Shown here piece after piece: positions 6,093 to 11,817 of a stretch of DNA of 11,817 bases. A model generated the notes under the pieces. The model saw only the letters and a program-made list of their open reading frames with translations. It searched no databases and was not told the DNA's origin. This DNA is from Mollicutes bacterium. Lineage in GTDB: Bacteria; Bacillota_I; Bacilli_A; RF39; UBA660. The translations under genes and the position numbers were made by a program. Location of the stretch: NCBI GenBank assembly GCA_012838395.1, contig DUPI01000005.1, positions 1 to 11,817 on the forward strand. Reading direction: 5' to 3'. How positions within the stretch are numbered: position 1 is the stretch's first letter; each line of letters starts with the position of its first letter.

Positions 6093-6488
6093 TTAGCCAT
6101 TCCTTACTTCTGTACATTGATTATAATTAACAATAGTATAAACAATGTTTGTTTCATTTTCAACATTAATTTTAACAACTTTAGTGGTATCAATCTTTTT
6201 ACCTGTTTTGGCGTCAATTAAGTCTTCAACCAATTCCCCACTATCAATTAGAATTTGGATTGCTATACAGTATACATTATTCTTGGTAATTGGATAGTCG
6301 TTACGGTTTTCTCTAATATATAGTACAGCTGAACTTGTGATTAAGTCCTTAGTTGCTTTATCTATATCGGACGTTGTGGTCCTAACTTGTTTAATAATTG
6401 AAGGAAAAGCTAGTATAAGTAAAAGACCTAAAATTACAATTACTCCTAATACCTCTACTAAAGTAAAACCATTCTTTTTAAACTTCAT
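6093..6488 (-). CDS. Type IV prepilin-like protein (GFTLVE class)
   Basis: This 131-residue protein has a classical class III prepilin signal. A short basic leader MKFKKNG is followed by the cleavage site G7|F8 and FTLVEVLGVIVILGLLLILAFP, with Glu at position 5 of the mature protein (E12) and a helix of about 20 hydrophobic residues. Two cysteines, C74 and C125, could form the disulphide often seen in pilins and pseudopilins. Such proteins need a prepilin peptidase (PilD/ComC type), an assembly ATPase and a membrane platform, none of which is in the window; ComGC-like competence pseudopilins are the nearest parallel. I chose the ATG at 6488 because GGAG (6495-6498) sits 6 nt upstream; for the in-frame ATG at 6500 the only purine run touches the codon. 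It follows mtaB by 39 bp and probably shares its transcript. Confidence 0.82.
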   Translation of the reverse strand: MKFKKNGFTLVEVLGVIVILGLLLILAFPSIIKQVRTTTSDIDKATKDLITSSAVLYIRENRNDYPITKNNVYCIAIQILIDSGELVEDLIDAKTGKKIDTTKVVKINVENETNIVYTIVNYNQCTEVRNG

Positions 6489-6527
6489 AACATACTCCAT
6501 CCTTTCGCACCTAACTTTTTTAGATAT

Positions 6528-7814
6528 TTATTGAACAAGTTCACCTATACAATACGGGTGTTTTATTGCACTAATTAACACTTGAACTGGTTTGTTTAGT
6601 AACTCAACTTTACCTTTTGCTTTAATTGATAAATAGTTATCGGCATGACCAATTAAGTATTCGTTTTTATATACTTCGGGAATGAATTCAATTGTTTTAC
6701 CTAAATATTTTTGCATACTTTCTACTTCTAATTTTTTAGATAATTTTAATAATTTGCGAACTCTTTCTTTTTTTATAACAGGGTCAACGTGATTTTTCAT
6801 TTTAGCAGCGGCTGTACCCTCCCTTTTTGAATATGGAAAAACATGAAGTTTAGAAAATTTTATTTTATTTATTGTAGCAACTGTTTCTAAAAATAATTCT
6901 TCCGTTTCATTAGGGAAACCTACAATTACATCAGTTGTTATTAACATATTAGGTCTTATAGTACGAAGTTTTTCTAATATATTCATAAACTGCTCAACAT
7001 TATATTTTCTATTCATTAGTTTTAATATTTCATTAGAACCTGATTGTAGAGGAATATGCATGTGATCCACGATAACATCATAGCGCTTTAAAACATCCAT
7101 AAATTCATTACTCAACTCAGTAATTTCAATTGATGAGATACGCACTCTTTTTAAATTGTTAATTGACATAATTTCTTTTAATAATTTAGCAAGAGAATAA
7201 TTTTCTAAATCAACACCATAATTACCCGTATGAATACCCGTTAAGACAATTTCTTGATGACCATTATTTACTAAGTCTTTAATTTCTTTAATAACAATTT
7301 CTGGTTTTTTACTACGTAGATTACCTCTAGCAAAAGGAATAATACAATAAGAGCAATAATTATTACATCCATCTTGAATTTTAACAAAGGCCCTTGTTTT
7401 ATTAAAATTATTTAATTGCATTTCTTCAAAATCAACATTGCAAATATCTTCTAGTTTTTTAATTGGTTCTCTTTTTTCTAAATACTCTTCGATATAATCA
7501 ACAATACGTGATTTATGAACATTTCCTAAAATAATATCAATTCCAGGAATAGTATCGATAATTTCATCGTTAGTTTGAACTAAACAGCCCACCACTACAA
7601 TAACAGCATCGGGATTACGTTTAATAGCTTGTCTTATCATTTTCATTGATTTATGGTCAGCATTGTTCGTAACCGTACAAGTATTTATAATATATATATC
7701 GGCTATTTCATTAAAATTAATTAAATTATAACCTTTATTTTTCAAAACATCAATCATAACATTTGTTTCATATGTGTTTACTTTACATCCTAAAGTTTCA
7801 ATAGCAAAATTCAT
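6528..7814 (-). CDS. mtaB: tRNA t6A37 methylthiotransferase MtaB
   Basis: This is a radical SAM enzyme that adds a methylthio group to N6-threonylcarbamoyladenosine at position 37 of ANN-decoding tRNAs, giving ms2t6A. All 428 residues are present. The N-terminal MTTase domain has its iron-sulphur ligands at C10 (ETLGCKVNTYE), C46 (NTCTVTN) and C77 (VGCL). The radical SAM cluster is CNNYCSYC, with C150, C154 and C157. Conserved segments HIPLQSGS (253-260), DVIVGFPNE (295-303) and FPYSKREGT (326-334) follow, and a TRAM domain covers about 370-426. The ETLGCKVN opening and the length fit MtaB rather than MiaB or RimO. The ribosome site AGGAGGTG is excellent. In Bacillus the gene follows rsmE directly (yqeU-yqeV); here one unknown gene lies between them. 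Confidence 0.95.
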   Translation of the reverse strand: MNFAIETLGCKVNTYETNVMIDVLKNKGYNLINFNEIADIYIINTCTVTNNADHKSMKMIRQAIKRNPDAVIVVVGCLVQTNDEIIDTIPGIDIILGNVHKSRIVDYIEEYLEKREPIKKLEDICNVDFEEMQLNNFNKTRAFVKIQDGCNNYCSYCIIPFARGNLRSKKPEIVIKEIKDLVNNGHQEIVLTGIHTGNYGVDLENYSLAKLLKEIMSINNLKRVRISSIEITELSNEFMDVLKRYDVIVDHMHIPLQSGSNEILKLMNRKYNVEQFMNILEKLRTIRPNMLITTDVIVGFPNETEELFLETVATINKIKFSKLHVFPYSKREGTAAAKMKNHVDPVIKKERVRKLLKLSKKLEVESMQKYLGKTIEFIPEVYKNEYLIGHADNYLSIKAKGKVELLNKPVQVLISAIKHPYCIGELVQ

Positions 7815-7826
7815 ACTGCACCTCCT

Positions 7827-7854
7827 AAAAAGGAATAAACTAATTGTTTATTCC
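7827..7854 (-). terminator. Terminator-like hairpin between the membrane protein gene and mtaB
   Basis: GGAATAAAC (7832-7840) and GTTTATTCC (7846-7854) are a perfect 9-bp stem with a 5-nt loop. On the minus strand five T follow at once (complement of A 7827-7831) and then the mtaB ribosome site AGGAGGTG. The stop codon of the upstream gene (7848-7850) lies within the stem. It could be a full or partial terminator, an mRNA end protector or a processing site. Confidence 0.7.
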
Positions 7855-8585
7855 AAATTTTCACGAAAATCTTTTAGAGCTTTTAAAAATTGCTCATTTT
7901 TATTCATTTCTTTCTTTAAGTTTTTACTATCAATTGTTTTTTCTTGTTCAATTATTGATATTGGTTTTTCTTCTTTAATATCAATTTCAATATCATCAAT
8001 AATTTCTAATTCAGGTTCTGGAGTTTCAACTTTTTTATTAACAATCTCATCATCACCCAATTTAGCTCGCCTTATTTTAGGAATAGTTGGATACTCTAGA
8101 TCATTATCAACTCTTCCGTAAATGGGAGAAATAAATTCTGAGTTTCGAAATTTAGTGTTTTTTTCAGTAGTTGCTTGTACTTTTTCTAACTTTTGAGGCT
8201 GTTCTTCCTTTTTTTCAACACTAATTTCTTTATTATTAGCACGTAACAATTCTTGATAACTAATAATTGATTTTTCTTCTTGTTCATCTTCAAATAATTG
8301 AACATCGTCTTTTTCTTGTTCATTTAAACTATTGCGCATTTGTTCCAAAACACGATCTAATTCCAATTGATTTTTGTCTTCCGATTGATTAGGTGTTTCC
8401 GCAGGAACAGTTATTGGCTTCACAATTTGGGTAACTTTGGGAACATCATCATTATTAGTAACGTGATTTTTAGTACGTTTTTTAAACTTAACACCAAATA
8501 AAATTAGCATTAAAATTAAAATAATAATAATTAAAAAGTATATTAGTTCACTATTACTCATATTTAAAAAATACTCAATAATCAT
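7848..8585 (-). CDS. Membrane-anchored acidic low-complexity protein, unknown function
   Basis: This 245-residue product is unrecognised. Residues about 13-31 are a strongly hydrophobic helix (LIYFLIIIILILMLILFGV), followed by a basic KFKKRTK stop-transfer patch, so the rest is probably cytosolic. The remainder is rich in Glu, Lys, Asn and Gln and mostly disordered or coiled. Two more ordered islands stand out: IISYQELLR (107-115) and EFISPIYGRV (150-159). Such islands in a variable background suggest short docking motifs. I prefer the ATG at 8585, with GGAG 7 nt upstream, to the in-frame ATG at 8606, which lies inside rsmE and lacks a site. The rsmE stop TGA is 4 nt upstream, so translation is coupled. 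A membrane-tethered scaffold or a cell-division accessory protein would fit, but nothing shows it. Confidence 0.78.
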   Translation of the reverse strand: MIIEYFLNMSNSELIYFLIIIILILMLILFGVKFKKRTKNHVTNNDDVPKVTQIVKPITVPAETPNQSEDKNQLELDRVLEQMRNSLNEQEKDDVQLFEDEQEEKSIISYQELLRANNKEISVEKKEEQPQKLEKVQATTEKNTKFRNSEFISPIYGRVDNDLEYPTIPKIRRAKLGDDEIVNKKVETPEPELEIIDDIEIDIKEEKPISIIEQEKTIDSKNLKKEMNKNEQFLKALKDFRENLE

Positions 8586-8589
8586 CAAA

Positions 8590-9300
8590 TCACTCCATAT
8601 ATTCATAATTAATTATACTTAAAATAACCATTGGTACCGTTTCAACACGTAAAATTCTATTTCCTAAAGTTACTCTTTTAAAACCAATGTCCACTAGTAT
8701 CTTTTCTTCATTTTTAGTAAGTCCACCCTCAGGGCCAATTACTACATTTATTTTATCACAGAAGTCATGCTTTTTCAAACATATTTTAATACTTGAAATA
8801 TTCTTCTCAGTACTACAAACTAACTTTATTCCATCTAAGTTTTCTAAATCTTTTATTTTTTTTAATTCAGTAATCTCAGGAATATCGACTCTTTTAGATT
8901 GTTCGCTAGCTTCCTTACAAATACGTCTCCAACGTTCTAATTTTTTATTAAAACGACTTTCATCAATTCTAATAATACTTCTCTCCATAACAAGGGGAAT
9001 AATTCTACTAACACCAAGTTCCGTAGCTTTTTCTAAAATCAAACTCATTTTTTGTTCTTTAAGCAAAGGAACAATCAAAGTTACTTCAACTGGATTATCA
9101 TTATTATGTTCTAGTTTTCTTATTATATTAACTTCCTTTAAATTTATATTACCTAAAGAGCACAAATATAAAGTATTATCATATACAACTTCGATGTGAT
9201 CATTTTCTTTCATTCTCATAACTGTTTTAATATGGTAAAAATCATCATCATTAAGTATTAATTTATTATTATTTATTGAATTTGCGAAATAGCGCTGCAT
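8590..9300 (-). CDS. rsmE: 16S rRNA (uracil-1498-N3) methyltransferase RsmE
   Basis: RsmE methylates U1498 of 16S rRNA in the assembled small subunit, using S-adenosylmethionine, and belongs to the SPOUT (trefoil-knot) family. The 236-residue protein begins MQRYFA as expected and has an N-terminal PUA-like domain (about 1-70). The catalytic domain follows, with KATELGVSRIIPL (91-103), RWRRICKEASEQSKR (123-137), IGPEGGLT (188-195) and the knot motif LGNRILRVET (212-221), which forms the SAM pocket. The stop is TGA; reading it as Trp would add about a dozen unrelated residues. It has its own strong promoter directly upstream and a GGGTGG ribosome site. It starts a transcript that continues through the next gene and perhaps mtaB. 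Absence of prmA and dnaJ upstream differs from the Bacillus order. Confidence 0.95.
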   Translation of the reverse strand: MQRYFANSINNNKLILNDDDFYHIKTVMRMKENDHIEVVYDNTLYLCSLGNINLKEVNIIRKLEHNNDNPVEVTLIVPLLKEQKMSLILEKATELGVSRIIPLVMERSIIRIDESRFNKKLERWRRICKEASEQSKRVDIPEITELKKIKDLENLDGIKLVCSTEKNISSIKICLKKHDFCDKINVVIGPEGGLTKNEEKILVDIGFKRVTLGNRILRVETVPMVILSIINYEYME

Positions 9301-9316
9301 CGTACCACCCGAGTTA

Positions 9317-9346
9317 ATTATAGCACGGAGAAGCTTGCATTCGCAA
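9317..9346 (-). promoter_or_regulatory. Extended -10 promoter of rsmE
   Basis: A perfect extended -10, TGCTATAAT (9325-9317), is preceded 18 nt upstream by TTGCGA (9346-9341). The last base of the -10 is only 16 nt from the rsmE ATG, so the leader would be about 10 nt and begin at or within the ribosome site GGGTGG (9310-9305). Confidence 0.72.
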
Positions 9347-9369
9347 TCTAACTTGATATTTTTTCAAAT

Positions 9370-9529
9370 AAAAAGCAAACCTTGATCTGATTCATGAAAC
9401 GGTTATGCTTCGGAAGTGATTTTAATCACAATTTTATTATGTAAAAATTAACTACAAAATAAAGTTAAGTCGAAGAAAGTCGTATCAGTTTACATAGGCA
9501 ACGATTAAATCAAATCAATTGGTTTGCTT
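9370..9529 (-). ncRNA. Candidate structured RNA of about 160 nt, 6S-like in design
   Basis: No protein is encoded here, but the ends pair over a long distance. AAGCAAACC (9529-9521) pairs with GGUUUGCUU (9381-9373) for 9 bp. After a 2-nt bulge, UUGAUUUGAUUU (9518-9507) pairs with GAAUCAGAUCAA (9393-9382) for 12 bp including two G-U pairs. Inside, GAUACG (9486-9481) faces CGUUUC (9401-9396) with one mismatch, and CUUCG (9475-9471) pairs with CGAAG (9412-9408); small hairpins UUAACU/AGUUAA and GUGAU/AUCAC cap the top. The closing stem ends in five U, so it also serves as terminator. A promoter at 9536-9564 places the start at the first base of the stem. A long rod with a large one-sided bubble of about 160 nt fits 6S RNA, but I cannot confirm this by sequence motif. 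Confidence 0.58.
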
Positions 9530-9535
9530 ATAAAT

Positions 9536-9564
9536 ATAATAAAACAAATAAATCAAAAAAGCAA
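9536..9564 (-). promoter_or_regulatory. Promoter of the candidate ncRNA
   Basis: The -10 is TATTAT (9541-9536, five of six), the spacer is 17 nt, and the -35 is TTGCTT (9564-9559, TTG core). The expected start, 6-7 nt past the -10, falls on 9529-9530, the first base of the closing stem. Confidence 0.52.
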
Positions 9565-9612
9565 TGCTAGACTAATCTTTTAAATAAATTTTACTTTTAT
9601 TTACTGTAAAGT

Positions 9613-9637
9613 AAAAAGATATGACCTTGTCATATCT
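9613..9637 (-). terminator. Terminator of cvpA-trxA
   Basis: AGATATGAC (9617-9625) and GTCATATCT (9629-9637) form a perfect 9-bp stem with a 3-nt loop. On the minus strand a T-tract follows (complement of A 9613-9617). It starts 5 nt after the trxA stop, so the ncRNA beyond it is a separate unit. Confidence 0.85.
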
Positions 9638-9641
9638 CTTA

Positions 9642-9950
9642 TTATTTATGTTCATTAACCCAATTAACTAATAATTCTTTAGGCATAAAACCATTTTTGG
9701 TTTCTATCAACTCGCCCTTTTTAAAAATCATTAGTGTTGGTACACTCATAACACCAAATTGCTGCGCTAGGGCACGATTTTTATCAATATCTACTTTAAC
9801 AATATCAAAATCACTTCGATCATTTGCCACATCATCAAGTACTGGCTCTAACATACGACACGGACCACACCACTCAGCAAAAAAATCAACTAAAACCAAA
9901 TCATTATTAACTAGTTGATTAAAATTACTTTCATTTCCTTCAATTAACAT
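9642..9950 (-). CDS. trxA: Thioredoxin
   Basis: This is a cytosolic thiol-disulphide oxidoreductase that is kept reduced by thioredoxin reductase and supplies electrons to ribonucleotide reductase, peroxidases and other partners. Its 102 residues are a standard length. The active site is W27-C28-G29-P30-C31 inside FFAEWCGPCR, the cis-proline is P71 (SVPT), and the GELIETKNGF segment (residues 79-88) matches the usual end of the fold. The buried acidic residue is D22 (VDFFA). All key residues are present. The ribosome site AAGGAGGAG (9958-9966) is strong. It lies 16 bp after cvpA with no promoter between and is followed by a good terminator, so cvpA and trxA form one operon. Confidence 0.96.
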   Translation of the reverse strand: MLIEGNESNFNQLVNNDLVLVDFFAEWCGPCRMLEPVLDDVANDRSDFDIVKVDIDKNRALAQQFGVMSVPTLMIFKKGELIETKNGFMPKELLVNWVNEHK

Positions 9951-9966
9951 ATTATATCTCCTCCTT

Positions 9967-10677
9967 CTAACGATATTTCCTCAATATACTTTCAACATTG
10001 TCAATTTTTAATTTATTCTTGTTAATTAATTCATCGACAGTTTCAACACTAACAATTTTTTTATCTAATAATAAATCAATTGACTCTAAATTAAACTGAT
10101 TAACATCTTGTTCTACTTTAAATTTATCTTTTAATTGACCAAGATCTTTCATGACATCTAAACTTTTTTCAATAAAAGTTGATAAAATTGGTGTATTATT
10201 TAAAATTCTATCTGTATATTTAGAATTTTCTGTAAGTTGAATACTAAAAAATGGTAAAGTTAAAAAATATAAAATAATAAAGACGATTACATAGTGCTCA
10301 ATAACACCTACAATTGCACCTAATATTTTAGAAGGTATTCCTAAAATAATGGTCATATTTAATATACTTTCAAAAATTTTGGTTGCCACCATTGCTACTC
10401 TTAGTAAAGTCATCAGTACAACTAACACAATTAAAAAAGCAAAAAATTCATAGACTATTATATTTAAGACCGTAGCCCCTTTTAATAATCCGCCAAAGTT
10501 AAAAAATGGTAAAGTTTTAAATAAAAACATAGAAACAGGTGTCCTTAATTTAAATGCCAGTAAAACAATTACGATTAGTCCAACTGAACCAACTAATTGT
10601 CTTGTAAAACCTCTTTTAAAACCTAAAATAGCTCCAAAAACTAAAAAAATCACAATTCCTATATCTACTACATTCAT
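9967..10677 (-). CDS. cvpA: CvpA family membrane protein
   Basis: This is a polytopic membrane protein of 236 residues from the CvpA (colicin V production) family; its biochemical role is unsettled, with links to envelope stress tolerance in other bacteria. Four hydrophobic segments lie at about 5-20, 28-43, 70-92 and 118-141. The family hallmark GFKRGF (19-24) sits at the end of the first, followed by the second helix with G30 and G33. The C-terminal part (about 150-236) is soluble and charged and longer than the usual short tail. Of two nearby ATGs I use 10677, which has AGGAGGT about 7 nt upstream. In Bacillus this gene (yshB) follows rnhC and zapA and precedes polX and mutS2; here rnhC is divergent, and zapA, polX and mutS2 are absent. 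Confidence 0.87.
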   Translation of the reverse strand: MNVVDIGIVIFLVFGAILGFKRGFTRQLVGSVGLIVIVLLAFKLRTPVSMFLFKTLPFFNFGGLLKGATVLNIIVYEFFAFLIVLVVLMTLLRVAMVATKIFESILNMTIILGIPSKILGAIVGVIEHYVIVFIILYFLTLPFFSIQLTENSKYTDRILNNTPILSTFIEKSLDVMKDLGQLKDKFKVEQDVNQFNLESIDLLLDKKIVSVETVDELINKNKLKIDNVESILRKYR

Positions 10678-10696
10678 ACATTTACCTCCTAATATA

Positions 10697-10726
10697 ATTA
10701 TATTATAATCTTATGGCTTAGTGCAA
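10697..10726 (-). promoter_or_regulatory. Promoter of cvpA-trxA with two overlapping -10 boxes
   Basis: Two perfect TATAAT boxes overlap by one base (10707-10702 and 10702-10697, minus strand). A TTGCAC -35 (10726-10721) is 13 bp from the first and 18 bp from the second, so only the second is properly spaced. It lies 19 nt from the cvpA ATG. Confidence 0.6.
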
Positions 10727-10843
10727 TAAAAATTATAGATTATTTTAATACAAATATTATATCAAAAATCATTTCTTATTTCAAATTATCCATTAACTTC
10801 ATTTTATTATTTTTCTAAAAGATAAGTATTTTTGATATTTTTA

Positions 10844-10852
10844 TGGTAAAAT
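10844..10852 (+). promoter_or_regulatory. Extended -10 element, putative rnhC promoter
   Basis: TGGTAAAAT (10844-10852) fits an extended -10 (TGN plus TAAAAT). No good -35 is seen. It is 19 nt from the rnhC start. The remaining 120 bp or so between this site and the cvpA promoter is AT-rich and shows nothing else I can support. Confidence 0.4.
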
Positions 10853-10871
10853 TAAACAAGGAGGTAATGTT

Positions 10872-11817
10872 ATGACTATTACTTTAAAAATAAGTGACAA
10901 TACAAAACAAAAAATGATTAAATATTTCGAAGATAAAAAACGTGAAAAAACTCCCCCTTATGCTGTTTTTCAAGCTGATGAATCCGACACTGTCGTGACA
11001 TTATATGAATCAGGCAAAGTTGTCTTTCAAGGAGTAAGCGCTGATATTGACGCTGCCATGTGGAGTCAAATGGAAAAGCATTTAAATCCTCAAAAAGAAA
11101 TTGAACTAACTAATAGTGAAGATAAAAAGAAAGAGGATAAAAAAGAAGTAGTAAATAAAGAGAACTATTTTTATTCAAATAGTATTGGTTCTGATGAAGT
11201 GGGAACTGGTGATTATTTTGGACCGATTGTGGTGACGGCTGCTTATGTAAAAAAAACTGATATCACTTTTTTAAAAGAATTAGGTGTAACTGATTCTAAA
11301 AAATTAACTGATGAAAAGATATTAAATATTGTTCCACAATTCATTAAAAAAATTCCTCACGAAACAATTATGCTATCAAATACTGATTATAATAAATACT
11401 ATAATAAAGATATTAATTTAAATAAAATAAAAGCTATTTTGCACAACCGGGTGTTATTATCTTTAACAAAAAAAGAACCAAATTATGATTACGTTATTGT
11501 TGATCAATTTGCTAAACCTTTTGTTTATTATAACTACTTAAAAGGTAGCCCGTTTGTTTTTAGAAATATTACTTTTTTAACTAAAGCTGAAAGTATTAGT
11601 TTAAGTGTGGCTTGTGCATCATTAATTAGTCGTTATCATTTTATTAAAAAAATGGATGAATTAAGTAATGAATTAGGAATGATTCTACCTTATGGTGCAG
11701 GAAAACAAGTAGATGAAATTGGTTATGAAATCGCGCAAAAATATGGAGTTGAAAAATTAAATGATTGTGCGAAATTAAATTTTAAAAATACTGACAAAAT
11801 AAAAGATTTAATAAATA
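10872..11817 (+). CDS. rnhC: Ribonuclease HIII (3' end cut by window)
   Basis: RNase HIII cuts the RNA strand of RNA-DNA hybrids, removing R-loops and Okazaki primers. The frame starts at the ATG at 10872, with a near-perfect site AAGGAGGT (10858-10865), and stays open for 315 codons to the end of the window with no stop. The N-terminal TBP-like hybrid-binding domain, with its typical SGKVVFQG (47-54), covers about 1-75. A Lys/Glu-rich linker (80-97) follows, then the catalytic domain with the family hallmark GSDEVGTGDYFGP (106-118), giving metal ligands D108 and E109, and IVDQF with D211. KAESISLSVACASLISR (238-254) is the conserved substrate-binding helix. The closing LNFKNTDKI matches the usual end of the family, so only a few residues are missing. 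It is the only gene read rightwards after position 648. Confidence 0.95.
   Translation, partial: MTITLKISDNTKQKMIKYFEDKKREKTPPYAVFQADESDTVVTLYESGKVVFQGVSADIDAAMWSQMEKHLNPQKEIELTNSEDKKKEDKKEVVNKENYFYSNSIGSDEVGTGDYFGPIVVTAAYVKKTDITFLKELGVTDSKKLTDEKILNIVPQFIKKIPHETIMLSNTDYNKYYNKDINLNKIKAILHNRVLLSLTKKEPNYDYVIVDQFAKPFVYYNYLKGSPFVFRNITFLTKAESISLSVACASLISRYHFIKKMDELSNELGMILPYGAGKQVDEIGYEIAQKYGVEKLNDCAKLNFKNTDKIKDLIN

Noticed and set aside
8687..9199. 170-codon open frame on the plus strand inside rsmE, and similar plus-strand frames at 3391, 6337, 7774 and 9697
   Set aside because: They are antisense to well-supported genes, lack ribosome sites and show low-complexity Ser/Phe/Ile-rich translations.
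9301..9318. AACTCGGGTGGTACG before rsmE resembles the T-box consensus GGGTGGTACCGCG
   Set aside because: The match stops before CCGCG, no terminator follows, and an extended -10 promoter lies directly upstream, so the leader would be about 10 nt. The GGGTGG is better explained as the ribosome site.
9589..9616. Inverted repeat TTTTACTTT / AAAGTAAAA with a 10-nt loop
   Set aside because: It is purely AT-rich and overlaps the U-tract of the better trxA terminator.
1..11817. Mobile elements, CRISPR arrays, tRNA or rRNA genes, toxin-antitoxin or defence cassette
   Set aside because: I looked on both strands and found no transposase, repeat-spacer pattern, cloverleaf-like segment or recognisable defence gene.

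Overview
The window is AT-rich DNA from a low-GC Gram-positive bacterium, most likely a small-genome, Mollicutes-related or Erysipelotrichia-like member of the Bacilli. The gene set (PgsA-type enzyme, RecD2, MtaB, RsmE, CvpA, RNase HIII) is typical of Bacillota. Shine-Dalgarno sites are strong and of the AGGAGGTGAT type. Two genes (the PIG-L deacetylase and rsmE) end in TGA, and tryptophan is written TGG, so I read it with the standard bacterial code (table 11), not the Mycoplasma code.

Layout. 1-1349: the 3' end of a CDP-alcohol phosphatidyltransferase gene (+) meets a Cof-type HAD phosphatase gene (-); their stop codons overlap inside a shared terminator. 1384-2304: a membrane-anchored PIG-L deacetylase and, upstream of it, an unlisted 50-residue membrane peptide gene with its own terminator. 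2373-4583: RecD2 helicase. 4651-5081: a Nudix hydrolase gene broken by one missing A in a poly-A tract. 5259-5995: a coupled pair, an unknown single-pass membrane protein and a DUF1292-like protein. 6093-9300: an rsmE - membrane protein - mtaB - prepilin cluster. 9301-9641: no protein gene, but a probable structured RNA of about 160 nt with its own promoter and terminator. 9642-10677: cvpA and trxA. 10872-end: RNase HIII on the plus strand, complete except for the last few codons.

Most genes are housekeeping functions: phospholipid synthesis, DNA repair, tRNA and rRNA modification, redox balance and RNA/DNA hybrid removal. The gene order keeps traces of Bacillus synteny: rsmE near mtaB, rnhC near cvpA and trxA, and recD2 near a DUF1292 gene. 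I saw no mobile element, CRISPR array, tRNA, rRNA or defence cassette. The most interesting items are the candidate ncRNA (6S-like in design, identity unproven), the frameshifted Nudix gene, the terminator-like hairpin placed against the mtaB ribosome binding site, and the very short leaders implied by nearly every promoter.
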